NCBI RefSeq assembly: GCF_009811555.1
Contig: NZ_BLIN01000003.1
Coordinates: 744,001 to 808,000, forward strand
Length of the DNA stretch: 64,000 nt
Origin: Streptomyces caniferus
GTDB lineage: Bacteria; Actinomycetota; Actinomycetes; Streptomycetales; Streptomycetaceae
Direction: 5' to 3'
Part shown: one piece after another, positions 15,482 through 24,210 of the stretch
How the letters are laid out: each line of letters starts with the position of its first letter
How positions within the stretch are numbered: the first letter of the stretch is position 1
Program-made: the position numbers and the translations under genes
Notes under the pieces: model-generated
Told to the model about the DNA's origin: nothing
The model's input: only the letters and a program-made list of their open reading frames with translations
Databases searched by the model: none

Positions 15482-17060
15482 AGCCGTTCTCGTTGGGAAT
15501 CCATTTGCTGCCGCCCAGCGGGTAGTCGTACTGCGGACGGCCGGCCATCCCACTGGTGTGGAACGGCTCCCCGTTGTCGTCGATCCGGAGCGTGCCGTGC
15601 CGGTCCCCGCTGGACCACTCCAGCTCCAGGTACCAGCGCACGTCACGGGCTCCGGCCCGCGCGACGACCCCGAAGACCTCGGGGTCCCGCTCGCTCGTCT
15701 TATAAGGGAAGTTCCGCTGTCCGTTCCGCGGAACGATCCGTGGCTGTGCCGCGTCCAGCGAGACCCCGAACGACTTGGGCTCGATACCACCGCCACAGCC
15801 CACGCCCATGCTGTAGGCGCTCCAGGCGGGTGGCGCCGAACTCCTCACCACCCGCACCCGCATGGCGTGCAGTACCACTGTCGCGTCGCCCACACCCTGG
15901 ACCGACACCTGAACGATCTGGCTGTCCGCCGAGACCGCGCCCAGCGCCGAGATCCAGCCCCTGGCGTCCTGTTCGGCGGGCGGCGGGGGCATCTCGCCCG
16001 GGTCCCGGTCGACCAAGTAGCGCTGGGTGCACGGGTCCGGCCAGGTGTACGGGCGGACGTCCACGCTCACCGGGAGTCCGGCCCGGTCGGCCGTACCCGG
16101 ACCGGTCGCCCGGTCGCCGGCTCCGCCGGACGCCTTGCCGCTGGGCGTACGGGACGGTTGCGGGGTCCGACTCGCGTCGCCCGCATCGTTCGGCTTCGAG
16201 GGCGCCGACGCCGACCGGCCGCCTTCGGCCCTCGTCGGCTTGCTGTCGCTCCCCGTGGTCGAGGCCGCTCCGGCTGCCGCCTTGTGCCCCTCACCGCCCC
16301 CGGACGACATTCCGGCTATCAGCGCGGAGGACACGGCCACCGCGGCCACGGCGATCCCGGCGGCCAACGCGAGACGCCGCCGGCCACCCGCGGCTGCCAA
16401 CCGGGACACGGGCCGCCCCTGGGGGGTGATCTCGACGGCCTCGCGCCCGGGGCCGAGAACGGGGGCGGAAGAGGAAGCGGAGGGGGAAGAGGAGGCGGAA
16501 ACGGAGGTGGCGGGTGCGGCGTCGGGTGCCGTCGGCGGCACGGAACCGGGTTTGGTGCCCGCCTCTGCCGCGGGCTCAGCCCCGGCCTCGGGTCTGGAAT
16601 GCGTCCCGGCCCCGGCCTCGGGTCTGGAATGCGTCCCGGTCCCGGCCTCCGCGGCGGCCTGCGCCCCCGTCACGACGTCCTGCTCCCACTCCGGCCCGGC
16701 ACCCGCCCCGGGCGCAGGCGCCGTCACGGGCCCTGACGCCGCATCCCCTCCCCCACTCGCGCCAACTGCCCTCGCGTCCCCGCCCCCTTGCTTACGGTCC
16801 CGCTCCCGCCGACGTGCCTCGTCCGCCAGGATCCAGCGCCGGTGCAGCTCCACCAGCTCGTCCGGCGTCGCCCGGCACAGCCGTGCCAGCCGCTCCAGCG
16901 GTGCGTACTCCGTCGGCACCGCGTCGCCGTTGCAGTAACGGTGCAACGTGGATGTGCTCATGTGCAGCCGTTTCGCGAGCACTCCATAGCTGTATCCGGA
17001 GCGGTCCTTCCACTCCTTCAGCAGCGCCGCGACCCCAGCCGCTTCTTCAGCCGCCCCCAC
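15480..17060 (-). CDS. Membrane-tethered HTH protein with long Pro/Ala/Gly linker and extracytoplasmic domain
   Basis: A 526-residue protein. Residues about 8-60 are an XRE/HTH_31-type domain (WKDRSGYSYGVLAKRLHMST, then STLHRYCNGD), as in transposition-associated and abundant Streptomyces regulators. A charged helix follows (RRWILADEARRRERDRKQ). Next is a 130-residue Ala/Gly/Pro/Glu-rich linker, one membrane helix (ALAAGIAVAAVAVSSALIAG), a second low-complexity linker, and a 200-residue C-terminal domain outside the cell containing VDVRPYTWPDPCTQRYLVD. GTG 17060 is preferred to the GTG at 17087 because GGAGGGAG precedes it at five bases. The layout suggests a sensor that couples an outside signal to an inside HTH domain. 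A 30-base in-frame repeat lies in the linker. Confidence 0.85.
   Translation of the reverse strand: MGAAEEAAGVAALLKEWKDRSGYSYGVLAKRLHMSTSTLHRYCNGDAVPTEYAPLERLARLCRATPDELVELHRRWILADEARRRERDRKQGGGDARAVGASGGGDAASGPVTAPAPGAGAGPEWEQDVVTGAQAAAEAGTGTHSRPEAGAGTHSRPEAGAEPAAEAGTKPGSVPPTAPDAAPATSVSASSSPSASSSAPVLGPGREAVEITPQGRPVSRLAAAGGRRRLALAAGIAVAAVAVSSALIAGMSSGGGEGHKAAAGAASTTGSDSKPTRAEGGRSASAPSKPNDAGDASRTPQPSRTPSGKASGGAGDRATGPGTADRAGLPVSVDVRPYTWPDPCTQRYLVDRDPGEMPPPPAEQDARGWISALGAVSADSQIVQVSVQGVGDATVVLHAMRVRVVRSSAPPAWSAYSMGVGCGGGIEPKSFGVSLDAAQPRIVPRNGQRNFPYKTSERDPEVFGVVARAGARDVRWYLELEWSSGDRHGTLRIDDNGEPFHTSGMAGRPQYDYPLGGSKWIPNENG
16584..16645. repeat. In-frame 30-base direct repeat inside the HTH-protein linker
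   Basis: Two tandem copies of a 30-base unit, differing by one base, encode the duplicated decapeptide GTHSRPEAGA in the linker of the tethered HTH protein. The period keeps the reading frame, so the linker has probably grown by slippage or recombination. Confidence 0.75.
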
Positions 17061-18472
17061 TGTTACTCCCTCCCCGCCCGCGCGCACCGCATACGTGCAG
17101 TCCCCGCGGACACAACCGTGCCAACCGCCCCGACAACGCCAACGCCCCCGCCGCCTCCGGATTCTCCGGATGGCCGAACCGCCGGTGACCGCGTGGGTTC
17201 CCGGTGGTCCGCGTCGTCTCGTACGTGAGAATCATTTTCCCACCGATCCGCCCGACCGCCGGTCCGGACCACGCGACACGCCCAACGGCCTTCCTCGGCA
17301 GTTCTGTTGCCGCACGTCGCCGACCGCCCGCATCGACGCTCAGGGGCGGGCCGTCCAGTACCGCTTTGAACACCTCCACCTGGAGCGAGCATTCCAGGGA
17401 GGTGACTTCCTCGCTGCCCTCGAAACCGCCGGTGAGGAAGTCGGCGGGCCAACTGCACGGGACCGCGGCCGTGCCGCACCGGCGCCATGGCCGGGCTTCG
17501 GCTCGTCGGCACGCCGGTCGGGTCCGATGCACGAGCGGTGATCGGTTACTGAGCGCTGTCTTCCGCTTGTCGTCGGCAGGGACACGGAGCCGTCGGCGGC
17601 GAGGCCGGATGGTGCTCCCCCGCGCGCCGGGCCGTGTCCGCCGGCGCCGCGTCGGTGCCGTTCAAAGGTTCCTGACCCGTCGGCCGGAAGGCCCTCAGAC
17701 CAGGAGGGCGTTCCAGGCGGGCGTTCCAGGCAGAGGTCTTCCCCGCAGGTCAGGGCACGTTTCGGCGTTCCGGCGTTCTTGTTTTGCCCGGATTCGTTGC
17801 CGCAGGAGCCGGCCTTCCCGCAGGCTGAGCACGGCACTGCCGAACCGGGAGCCGCACGGCGCACCCGCTTCGCATCGGCGCGTTCCCGCCATCACCGTAC
17901 TGATCACCCACAGTGCCGACCTTGCTCGCCTACCGCTCAATGGGCACCGATGCCCAACGGGGAGTCGCACCACCATGCACCACATCCGCACCCGCCCTGG
18001 CCGGCACCGCCCCTCTCGCCACCGGCACTTCCCCGGCTCCCTGCCGGATCAACGTCATCCTCCGGGCCGGCCGGCCGCCCCCTGCCGCTGTGGCGGGTGG
18101 CGGCGCGGAGGCCGGCCACAGCACTGACCGGTCCGGCGGACCGGCAATCGGCAAGCGGCAAGCGGCAAGCGGCAAGCGGCAACGAGCGGGGCAGCGCGCG
18201 CCGGAGCGCCCCGCCGTGCGTCCCGTGATCGGCGCTCCGGAAGGGGAGTTGGGACAGGGCACCCGACCGCGCGGCTTCCCCATGATTTCTGCACGATTCG
18301 CAATAATTCCTATCGACAAGGGTGCGGGAGACGCTCACGGCACGGGCCGTGCGCAGCAGACCGGAACACGACGGTCCGGTGGGCGCCTCTTGCAGACTCG
18401 GCCGTAGCGGCACGCCGGAGAGGCGGCGGGGCACGGCCGGGGTCGGGGGCTCCAGAGGACGAGGTAACACAC
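17061..18472. other. Largest non-coding gap, 1.4 kb
   Basis: No convincing gene. It holds the upstream region of the minus-strand HTH gene, a heptanucleotide tandem repeat (18143-18184), and an AT-richer patch at 18285-18320 that probably contains the LuxR-gene promoter. Between 17215 and 17460 both strands have protein-like frames with GC-rich third positions, but neither has a credible start and ribosome-binding site. Confidence 0.5.
18143..18184. repeat. Tandem heptanucleotide repeat (GGCAAGC)n
   Basis: Four perfect tandem GGCAAGC units (18150-18177), flanked by one-mismatch or degenerate units on either side (GGCAATC and GGCAACG), making six in 42 bases. It is in non-coding DNA about 290 bases upstream of the LuxR-type gene. 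The 7-base period would break any reading frame. Confidence 0.9.
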
Positions 18473-19117
18473 ATGCATGCAATCGAGGATCAGACCGAGC
18501 TGCACATACCCGTCGCGGTCCACTCACCGGACCCGATCTCCCTGGCGGGCGTGACCAGCCAGCTCAGCCGGCACCGGGGGGTGAGGCTGATGGAGGGCGG
18601 CGGGGAACGCCCGGCCGCGGTCGCCGTCGTGGTCACCACGACGATGGACGATTCCATGATCCCGCAACTGCGCCGCCTCGTCCGGATCGACGGGTCACGG
18701 GTCGTGCTGGTGGCGGACCAGATCCGGGAGGCCGAACTGCTCGCCGTCATCGAGTGCGGCGTCGGAGCGATCCTCTGGCGCCACCAGGCCACCCCCCACC
18801 GGCTGTACCAGGCCGTGCTGGCGGCCTCCCGGGGCGAGGGGGACCTGCCCTCGGATCTGCTGGCCCGGCTGCTCCGCCAGGTCGGACAGATGCAGCGCAG
18901 CGCCGACGACCGGCCGGGCACGCTGGCGGGGCTGGCCCCGCGCGAGATCGACGTCATCCGGCTGATCGCCGAAGGGCTGGACACGGCGGAGGTCGCGGGC
19001 AAGCTCTCGTACTCCGAACGCACCGTCAAGAACGTGCTGCACGGGATGACCACCCGCCTCCACCTGCGCAACCGCGCCCATGCCGTCGCCTACGCCCTGC
19101 GGGAGGGGCACATCTGA
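18473..19117 (+). CDS. LuxR-family DNA-binding regulator with degenerate receiver-like domain
   Basis: A 214-residue regulator. The C-terminal 65 residues are a LuxR/GerE helix-turn-helix: LAPREIDVIRLIAEGLDTAE and LSYSERTVKNVLHGMTTRLH. The N-terminal 125 residues resemble a receiver (REC) fold: VAVHSPDPISLAGVTSQL, VVLVADQIREAELLAVIECG and GAILWRHQATPHRLYQAVL. The phospho-accepting Asp is not seen after the central strand (VAVVVTTTMDD), and the acidic pair at the first strand is absent. It is therefore probably not controlled by a conventional histidine kinase. ATG 18473 follows GAGG at about ten bases. No kinase gene is adjacent. Confidence 0.85.
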   Translation: MHAIEDQTELHIPVAVHSPDPISLAGVTSQLSRHRGVRLMEGGGERPAAVAVVVTTTMDDSMIPQLRRLVRIDGSRVVLVADQIREAELLAVIECGVGAILWRHQATPHRLYQAVLAASRGEGDLPSDLLARLLRQVGQMQRSADDRPGTLAGLAPREIDVIRLIAEGLDTAEVAGKLSYSERTVKNVLHGMTTRLHLRNRAHAVAYALREGHI

Positions 19118-19465
19118 CCGGCTTCCGAGCTGAAGGCACTCAGCCGCGAGATCAAGGGGGCGGGGCAGCCGCTCGAGGCGTGATCTCGACGAGCACACGC
19201 GATGAACTCGCCGAACGGGACGACGAACGCACGAACACGACGGCTACGCCTACGGCTCAGTGGCGGCGACGGCGACGAGGGCCGGGCCTTCGGCGGGGCG
19301 CCCCCGCTCGACCGGATCCGCCACCGGGCCAGGCCACTTGATCCGCAACCCGCACCCGGCCAACGGCCCGGCCACCAGGTCCGCCACCGGGCCCGGCCGA
19401 AGACCCCACGTCCGTCGCGTGGTTCGGTCCTCTCCGGCCGAGCCCGGGTGCTCCCGACACGCCTC
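19118..19465. other. Intergenic region between convergent genes, 348 bases
   Basis: Between the LuxR gene and the minus-strand reductase. An inverted repeat CGAGATCA (19147-19154) and TGATCTCG (19181-19188), with a 26-base loop, may act as a terminator. The rest is GC-rich DNA with short direct repeats of CCGCCACCGGGCC. No gene is seen. Confidence 0.4.
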
Positions 19466-20593
19466 TCAGTACAGCGTCTTCAGCGCCGCCGCGTCGTACG
19501 GCTTCAGCTCCGCGAACCGGTCGCCCAGCACCTTCGCCGCCCACTCCGGGTCCTGGAGCAGGGCGCGGCCGATGGCGACCATGTCGAACTCGTCGCGCTC
19601 CAGGCGGTCGAGGAGGTTGTCGATGCCCTGGACGGTGGCGCCCTCGCCCGCGAACGAGCGGATGAAGTCGCCGCCGAGGCCCACCGAGCCGACGGTGATG
19701 GTGGGCTTGCCGGTGAGCTTCTTGGTCCAGCCCGCCAGGTTCAGGTCCGAACCGTCGAACTCCGGCAGCCAGTAGCGGCGGGTCGAGGCGTGGAAGGCGT
19801 CGACACCGGCCGCGGCCAGCGGGGACAGGATCGCGTCGAGCTCCTCCGGCGTCTCGGCGAGCCTTGCGTCGTAGGCCTCCTGCTTCCACTGCGAGTAGCG
19901 GAAGATCACCGGGAAGTCGGGCGAGACGGTCTCGCGGACCGCGGCCACGATCTCGGCGGCGAACGTCGTACGGGCCACGGCGTCGCCGCCGTAGGCGTCG
20001 GTACGGCGGTTCGTCCCCGCCCACAGGAACTGGTCGAGGAGGTAGCCGTGGGCGCCGTGCAGTTCGACGCCGTCGAAGCCGATGCGCTCGGCGTCCGCGG
20101 CGGCCGTGGCGAAGGCGCCGATGACGTCGTCCAGGTCGCTCCGCGTCATCGCCCTGCCGGTGCCCTCGGTGCCGTCGACCCGGATGCCGGAGGGGCCGAC
20201 CGCGGGGGCGTCGGCGAAGGGCGGCTCGCCCTGCTTGCGCACCATGCCGATGTGCCACAGCTGCGGCACGATCGTGCCGCCGGCCTCGTGCACGGCGTCG
20301 GCGACCTTCGCCCAGCCCGCCAGCTGCTCCTCACCGTGGAACCGCGGCACCCGGTCGCTCTGCCCGGCCGACTCGTGGCCGACGTAGGTCCCCTCGGTGA
20401 CGATCAGGCCCACACCGGCGGCGGCGCGACGGGCGTAGTACGACCGCACGCCCTCATCGGGGACACCGCCCGGGGAGAACATGCGCGTCATCGGCGCCAT
20501 CGCGATGCGGTTCGGGACGGTCAGGCCGTTCAGCGTGACGGGCCGGGAAAGGATCTCGGCCGCGCGGGAGGCGGCGGACGCAGTGACGGTCAC
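19466..20593 (-). CDS. NADH:flavin oxidoreductase, old-yellow-enzyme family
   Basis: A 375-residue FMN-dependent TIM-barrel enzyme. The N-terminus carries LNGLTVPNRIAMAPMTRMFS, the standard start of the barrel. FDGVELHGAHGYLLDQFL holds the active-site His pair (HGAH). The FMN phosphate region is GRALLQDPEWAAKVL near residue 350. Old-yellow enzymes reduce activated C=C bonds of enals, enones or nitro-compounds with NAD(P)H. Length is normal. GTG 20593 is supported by AAGGAG seven bases upstream. It is a single-gene unit, divergent from the NAD kinase 444 bases away, so there may be a loose link through nicotinamide cofactor supply, though this is not shown. Confidence 0.93.
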   Translation of the reverse strand: MTVTASAASRAAEILSRPVTLNGLTVPNRIAMAPMTRMFSPGGVPDEGVRSYYARRAAAGVGLIVTEGTYVGHESAGQSDRVPRFHGEEQLAGWAKVADAVHEAGGTIVPQLWHIGMVRKQGEPPFADAPAVGPSGIRVDGTEGTGRAMTRSDLDDVIGAFATAAADAERIGFDGVELHGAHGYLLDQFLWAGTNRRTDAYGGDAVARTTFAAEIVAAVRETVSPDFPVIFRYSQWKQEAYDARLAETPEELDAILSPLAAAGVDAFHASTRRYWLPEFDGSDLNLAGWTKKLTGKPTITVGSVGLGGDFIRSFAGEGATVQGIDNLLDRLERDEFDMVAIGRALLQDPEWAAKVLGDRFAELKPYDAAALKTLY

Positions 20594-21037
20594 GGGGGTG
20601 CTCCTTGGAGGTACCGGTCGGTATGTGTACATGCATCGAATACGTGCAGGCGTCAACCGTCCCCGGCCCCGGCAGCATTCCACCCCTCCACCCCATCGCC
20701 CTGTGATCCCGGACACGCACCCAGGGCCGGGCGGCGGCCGGCGCTCCCGCAGCCAGCACAGGCCCCCGAGGGCGCGGGACCCGTACGCACCACCAGCAGG
20801 CGGCCACCCCCCCCACACGCCGACAGCCCCAGCCCCGCCCCCCGGCACACCGACAGTCCCAGCCGCGCCCCGACACCCCAAATGACGGCCGAAGCGCCCG
20901 CTAAGATGACACAGGAATACGCACAAATGCTATGAATCGGTCACTATCGGACCTCGCGACACAGGGGGTGGCCGGCCCGGGGCCCCCGCAGCGGCGGGCG
21001 TCCAGGGCATCCGGGGAGGCCGGAGAGGGGGCGCTGC
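20594..21037. other. Divergent intergenic region, 444 bases
   Basis: Upstream of both the reductase (minus) and the NAD kinase (plus). An AT-richer stretch at 20900-20950 is the most likely place for the NAD kinase promoter. I see no gene and no clear operator. Confidence 0.4.
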
Positions 21038-22102
21038 GTGAGCGTGCAACGGGTGGGCATCGTCGTCCACGGGGGACGTCCCGCCGCGGTGGCGGCCGCC
21101 GGCGTCGTCCGACGCTGGTGCGCACGCCAGGAGGTCGACTGCGTCGCCATCGACGTATGGAGTCAGGACGAGCACCGGCGGGACGCGCGGGAGGAGGTCG
21201 ACGCCGCCGGCAGCCCCGACCTGATCGTCACGCTCGGCGGAGACGGCACCTTCCTGCGCGGAGCGCGCCTGGCCGCCCAGAACGACGCACTGGTCCTCGG
21301 CGTCGACCTGGGCACCCTCGGCTTCCTGACCGAGGTGCCGGCCGAGGACGTCGCGTGCGCGCTGGACACCGTCCACCGCGGACGGATGCATGTCGAGACC
21401 CGCCTGATGCTGACGATGCGGGCATCCAGGCCGCTGGCCCTCCCCGAGGGGATGGAAGCCCTTCTGCACTATGGCCGCGGCCCCGCACTGCCGCCCCCGC
21501 TGGTGCGCGCCGAGTGCGCCGTCGCCCTGGACTGGGGCGTGGCCCTCAACGTGACGGCCCTCAACGACATCGTCCTCGAAAAGCTGGCCCGCGACCGGCA
21601 GGTCTCCCTCGGCGTGTATGTCTCGGGCCGGCTGCTGGCCTCCTACTCCGCCGACGCCGTCCTGGTCGCCACGCCCACCGGATCCACCGCCTACAGCTTC
21701 GCCGCCGGTGGCCCCGTCATCTCCCCCGCGGCCGACGCCATCGTGTTCACCCCCGTCGCCCCGCACATGACCTTCAACCGCTCGGTGGTCGCCGCCCCCG
21801 ACGAGGCGGTCGCCCTCCGCGTCCTGGGCCACTCCGGCCGCGCGGCGGTCAGCGTCGACGGCCAGTTGCGCGGCGTCCTGGACCCGGGCGACTGGATCGG
21901 TGTCTACGCGGCCCCACGGCGCCTGCGCGTCGTACGACTCGGACCGACCGACTTCTACGGCAGGCTCCGCGAACGCATGCGCCTCACCGACGCCCCCGCG
22001 GCGGACGACACCGGCGTCACCCCCCTGTGGCCGCACACCACCGCGGCCCCCGACGACCTCGCGCACCTGCGTCTCCCGCCCCTCCCCACGGACGCCGACT
22101 GA
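21038..22102 (+). CDS. nadK: NAD(+) kinase (polyphosphate/ATP-NAD kinase)
   Basis: A 354-residue kinase that phosphorylates NAD to NADP in the cytoplasm. The nucleotide-binding GGDGT is at residues 67-71, preceded by a hydrophobic strand (PDLIVTL) and followed by LGVDLGTLGFLTEV. The C-terminal beta-rich domain contains LNDIVLEK, ATPTGSTAYSFAAGGPVISP and TPVAPHMTFNRS, the family's NAD-binding signature. It is about 50 residues longer than most bacterial enzymes. The extra length is mainly a central segment (RASRPLALPEGMEALLHYG region) and a Pro-rich tail. GTG 21038 follows a GGAGAGGGG ribosome-binding site. Streptomyces genomes usually have more than one nadK; this looks like an accessory paralogue. 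Confidence 0.9.
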   Translation: MSVQRVGIVVHGGRPAAVAAAGVVRRWCARQEVDCVAIDVWSQDEHRRDAREEVDAAGSPDLIVTLGGDGTFLRGARLAAQNDALVLGVDLGTLGFLTEVPAEDVACALDTVHRGRMHVETRLMLTMRASRPLALPEGMEALLHYGRGPALPPPLVRAECAVALDWGVALNVTALNDIVLEKLARDRQVSLGVYVSGRLLASYSADAVLVATPTGSTAYSFAAGGPVISPAADAIVFTPVAPHMTFNRSVVAAPDEAVALRVLGHSGRAAVSVDGQLRGVLDPGDWIGVYAAPRRLRVVRLGPTDFYGRLRERMRLTDAPAADDTGVTPLWPHTTAAPDDLAHLRLPPLPTDAD

Positions 22103-22346
22103 CCTGGCAGCTGCGGCTGGAGGACGCTGCGGTCGTTCCACTCCCGTCCGCTACGACGGCGCGCGGAAGTGGACTCCGGGGCCGGGAGCCGGGCGGCCCT
22201 GCGGCTCCGCTGGACGGATGTCCGGCTGCCGGAGGTGTTTGTCGAAACCGTGATCGCGGAATCTGATGGCGCGGCGAGCGATGAGTTCTCGTCGGCCCAG
22301 GAGTCCATCCCGGTGCAGACAGATTCCGCACCCGAAAGGCAGCGCC

Positions 22347-22976
22347 ATGAGCAAACTGATCGTCACCGCGTTCCTCACCCTGGACGGCGTCATGCAGGCG
22401 CCCGGTGGCCCGAACGAGGATGCCGACGCGGGCTTCGAGCACGGCGGCTGGCAGGTCCCTTACGTCGACGAGGACTTCATGAGCCTCATGAGCGGGGTCT
22501 TCGAGCGAACCGCCGACCATCTCCTGCTCGGCCGCAAGACCTACGACATCTTCGCGGCCCACTGGCCCCGCGTCACCGACGCGGATGACCCGATCGCCGT
22601 GAAGCTCAATGGCATGCCCAAGTACGTCGCCTCGCGCACCCTCACCAGCCTGGAGTGGAACAACTCCCATCTGCTGAAGGGCGAGGCCGCGGATTCCGTC
22701 GCCCGGCTCAAGGAGCAGCTCGACGGCGTGATCATGACGCAGGGCAGCAGCGAGCTCATCCACACCCTGCAGGAGCACGACCTCGTCGACGAGTACCGGC
22801 TGCTCGTCAACCCCGTGATCCTCGGCACCGGTAAGCGGCTCTTCGCCGAGGGCGCCACCCCTGCCGCCTGGAAACTGACGGAATCCCGCACCACCGGCGT
22901 GGGCGTGCAGTACTGCGTCTACCAACGGGCGGGGAAGCCCGAGTACGGCTCCTTCATGCTGGACGAGCAGGAGTAG
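22347..22976 (+). CDS. Dihydrofolate reductase-family protein (RibD C-terminal-like)
   Basis: A 209-residue single-domain protein of the DHFR/RibD_C superfamily. It has the N-terminal strand KLIVTAFLTLDGVMQAPGG, HLLLGRKTYDIFAAHWP (nucleotide-binding region), GVIMTQGSSELIHTLQE and EYRLLVNPVILGTGKRLF. These features are typical of the YyaP/YwjB-like group found across actinobacteria. It probably binds NADPH and reduces an unknown substrate. ATG 22347 has GAAAGG seven bases upstream. It is transcribed alone after the NAD kinase. Confidence 0.9.
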   Translation: MSKLIVTAFLTLDGVMQAPGGPNEDADAGFEHGGWQVPYVDEDFMSLMSGVFERTADHLLLGRKTYDIFAAHWPRVTDADDPIAVKLNGMPKYVASRTLTSLEWNNSHLLKGEAADSVARLKEQLDGVIMTQGSSELIHTLQEHDLVDEYRLLVNPVILGTGKRLFAEGATPAAWKLTESRTTGVGVQYCVYQRAGKPEYGSFMLDEQE

Positions 22977-23031
22977 GGCCCCGGTCGTCCACAGCAGGCC
23001 TGTCCACAGGCGCCATTCACCCCCGGGGCCC
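22976..23031 (+). terminator. Candidate terminator after the DHFR-like gene
   Basis: GGGCCCCGG (22976-22984) can pair with CCGGGGCCC (23023-23031). A small inner hairpin CCTG-TCCA-CAGG lies in the 38-base loop. It begins at the last base of the gene. Confidence 0.4.
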
Positions 23032-23244
23032 AGGGCAGCCGCCATGGCGGAGAACGACCAGGAATCGACCGGAGCGGGCACGGCTTCGTCGTGGAAGCCC
23101 AGGACCCGGTCGACGTCTTCCTGGTGCGCCCGCCGGGAGCGAGGGCGGCCACTCCCGCTGCGAGAGCCTGACCTGCGACGGCGCGACGTTCGGCCCGGTG
23201 CCCGCGCCAGGCGATGCGCCGCCGGCGCCAGCGGGCAGGCGGGC

Positions 23245-23913
23245 TCAGGCTGCCGCGTCCCCCTGAGAGCCGGACGTGAAGGCCAGGATGTGCGGGGCGG
23301 CCTCGCGCAGACTGGCGAAGTGGCGGTGCACGCCCTCGGCCGCGACAGCGGCGTTCACGCCCCACACCGTCATCCCGGCCCGTAGTCCGGACTGCACTCC
23401 GGACGGAGCGTCCTCGACGACCAGGCAGTCTTCCGGCGCGGCACCCAACCGCGCAGCGGCCCGCGTATAGGGCACGGGAGACGGCTTGCCCTCCTCGACA
23501 GCGGCCGCGTCCACGATCACGTCCGGCATCGGCAGGCCCGTCCGCAGGAAGCGGCCGCGCACCCGGTGCTCGTAGTTCGAGGTCACCAGCGCCCAGGACC
23601 CCGGCGGCAGGCCGTACAACAGCTCCGACGCGCCCTCGAAGGCCGCGTAGACGCCGGAGCGGACGTCCTCGTCCTCCAGCTCGTGCAGCGCCGCCAGGCA
23701 TTCGCGCGGATCACGGTCCGCGGCGACCTGCGCGAACGTCTCCATCGGCCGCGTCCGCAGAGCCACCCGGTAGACCTCGTCCGCATCCAGCCCGTATCGC
23801 TCCGCCCAGGTACCCCATACCCGGCGCTGGTTGCTCAGCGCGTCGATCAACGTGCCATCGACATCGAACAGGACATACCTCATGCGGGTCGGCCGCGCAG
23901 GTTCACTGGTCAC
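23245..23913 (-). CDS. HAD-superfamily phosphatase (beta-phosphoglucomutase/sugar-phosphatase type)
   Basis: A 222-residue haloacid-dehalogenase-type hydrolase. Motif I is FDVDGTLID with the nucleophile Asp; motif II is TSNYE (Ser/Thr); motif III is the Lys in EEGKPSPVPY; motif IV is VVEDAPSGVQSG. The cap domain lies between motifs I and II and is helical. It probably removes phosphate from a small sugar phosphate. The start is uncertain: GTG 23913 and ATG 23883 are both in frame and neither has a clear ribosome-binding site. The ATG would start directly before the first strand (MRYVLFDVDGT). It is convergent with the DHFR-like gene and divergent from the DUF899 gene. Confidence 0.85.
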   Translation of the reverse strand: MTSEPARPTRMRYVLFDVDGTLIDALSNQRRVWGTWAERYGLDADEVYRVALRTRPMETFAQVAADRDPRECLAALHELEDEDVRSGVYAAFEGASELLYGLPPGSWALVTSNYEHRVRGRFLRTGLPMPDVIVDAAAVEEGKPSPVPYTRAAARLGAAPEDCLVVEDAPSGVQSGLRAGMTVWGVNAAVAAEGVHRHFASLREAAPHILAFTSGSQGDAAA

Positions 23914-24210
23914 GCTTCGATCATGCCAGGCGGCGAACGGGCATGGGCAGGGCGACTCTTCCTCGGGCTCACTCTCCTGGCCGATCCGGGAGCACCGGAC
24001 CGGCATCGTCCTCGGCCCCGGAAGGACGGCCGCAGACGGACGAGCACACACCCTGACGCCACCCTCCTGACCTGCGGTGAAACGCCTCACCGCCGACCAG
24101 CGTGGCCGTCTCGTCGCCTGGCGAGCCCCCAGTGGACCAGCAGACAATGGTGGCCGGAACAGGGGGAGGCAGATCGGGCAGCCACGTCGGTCGTCGCGCA
24201 GGAGGCAGCG

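Noticed and set aside
19202..20935. A 577-residue plus-strand frame opposite the old-yellow-enzyme gene
   Set aside because: Antisense shadow; the minus strand carries all motifs of the reductase.
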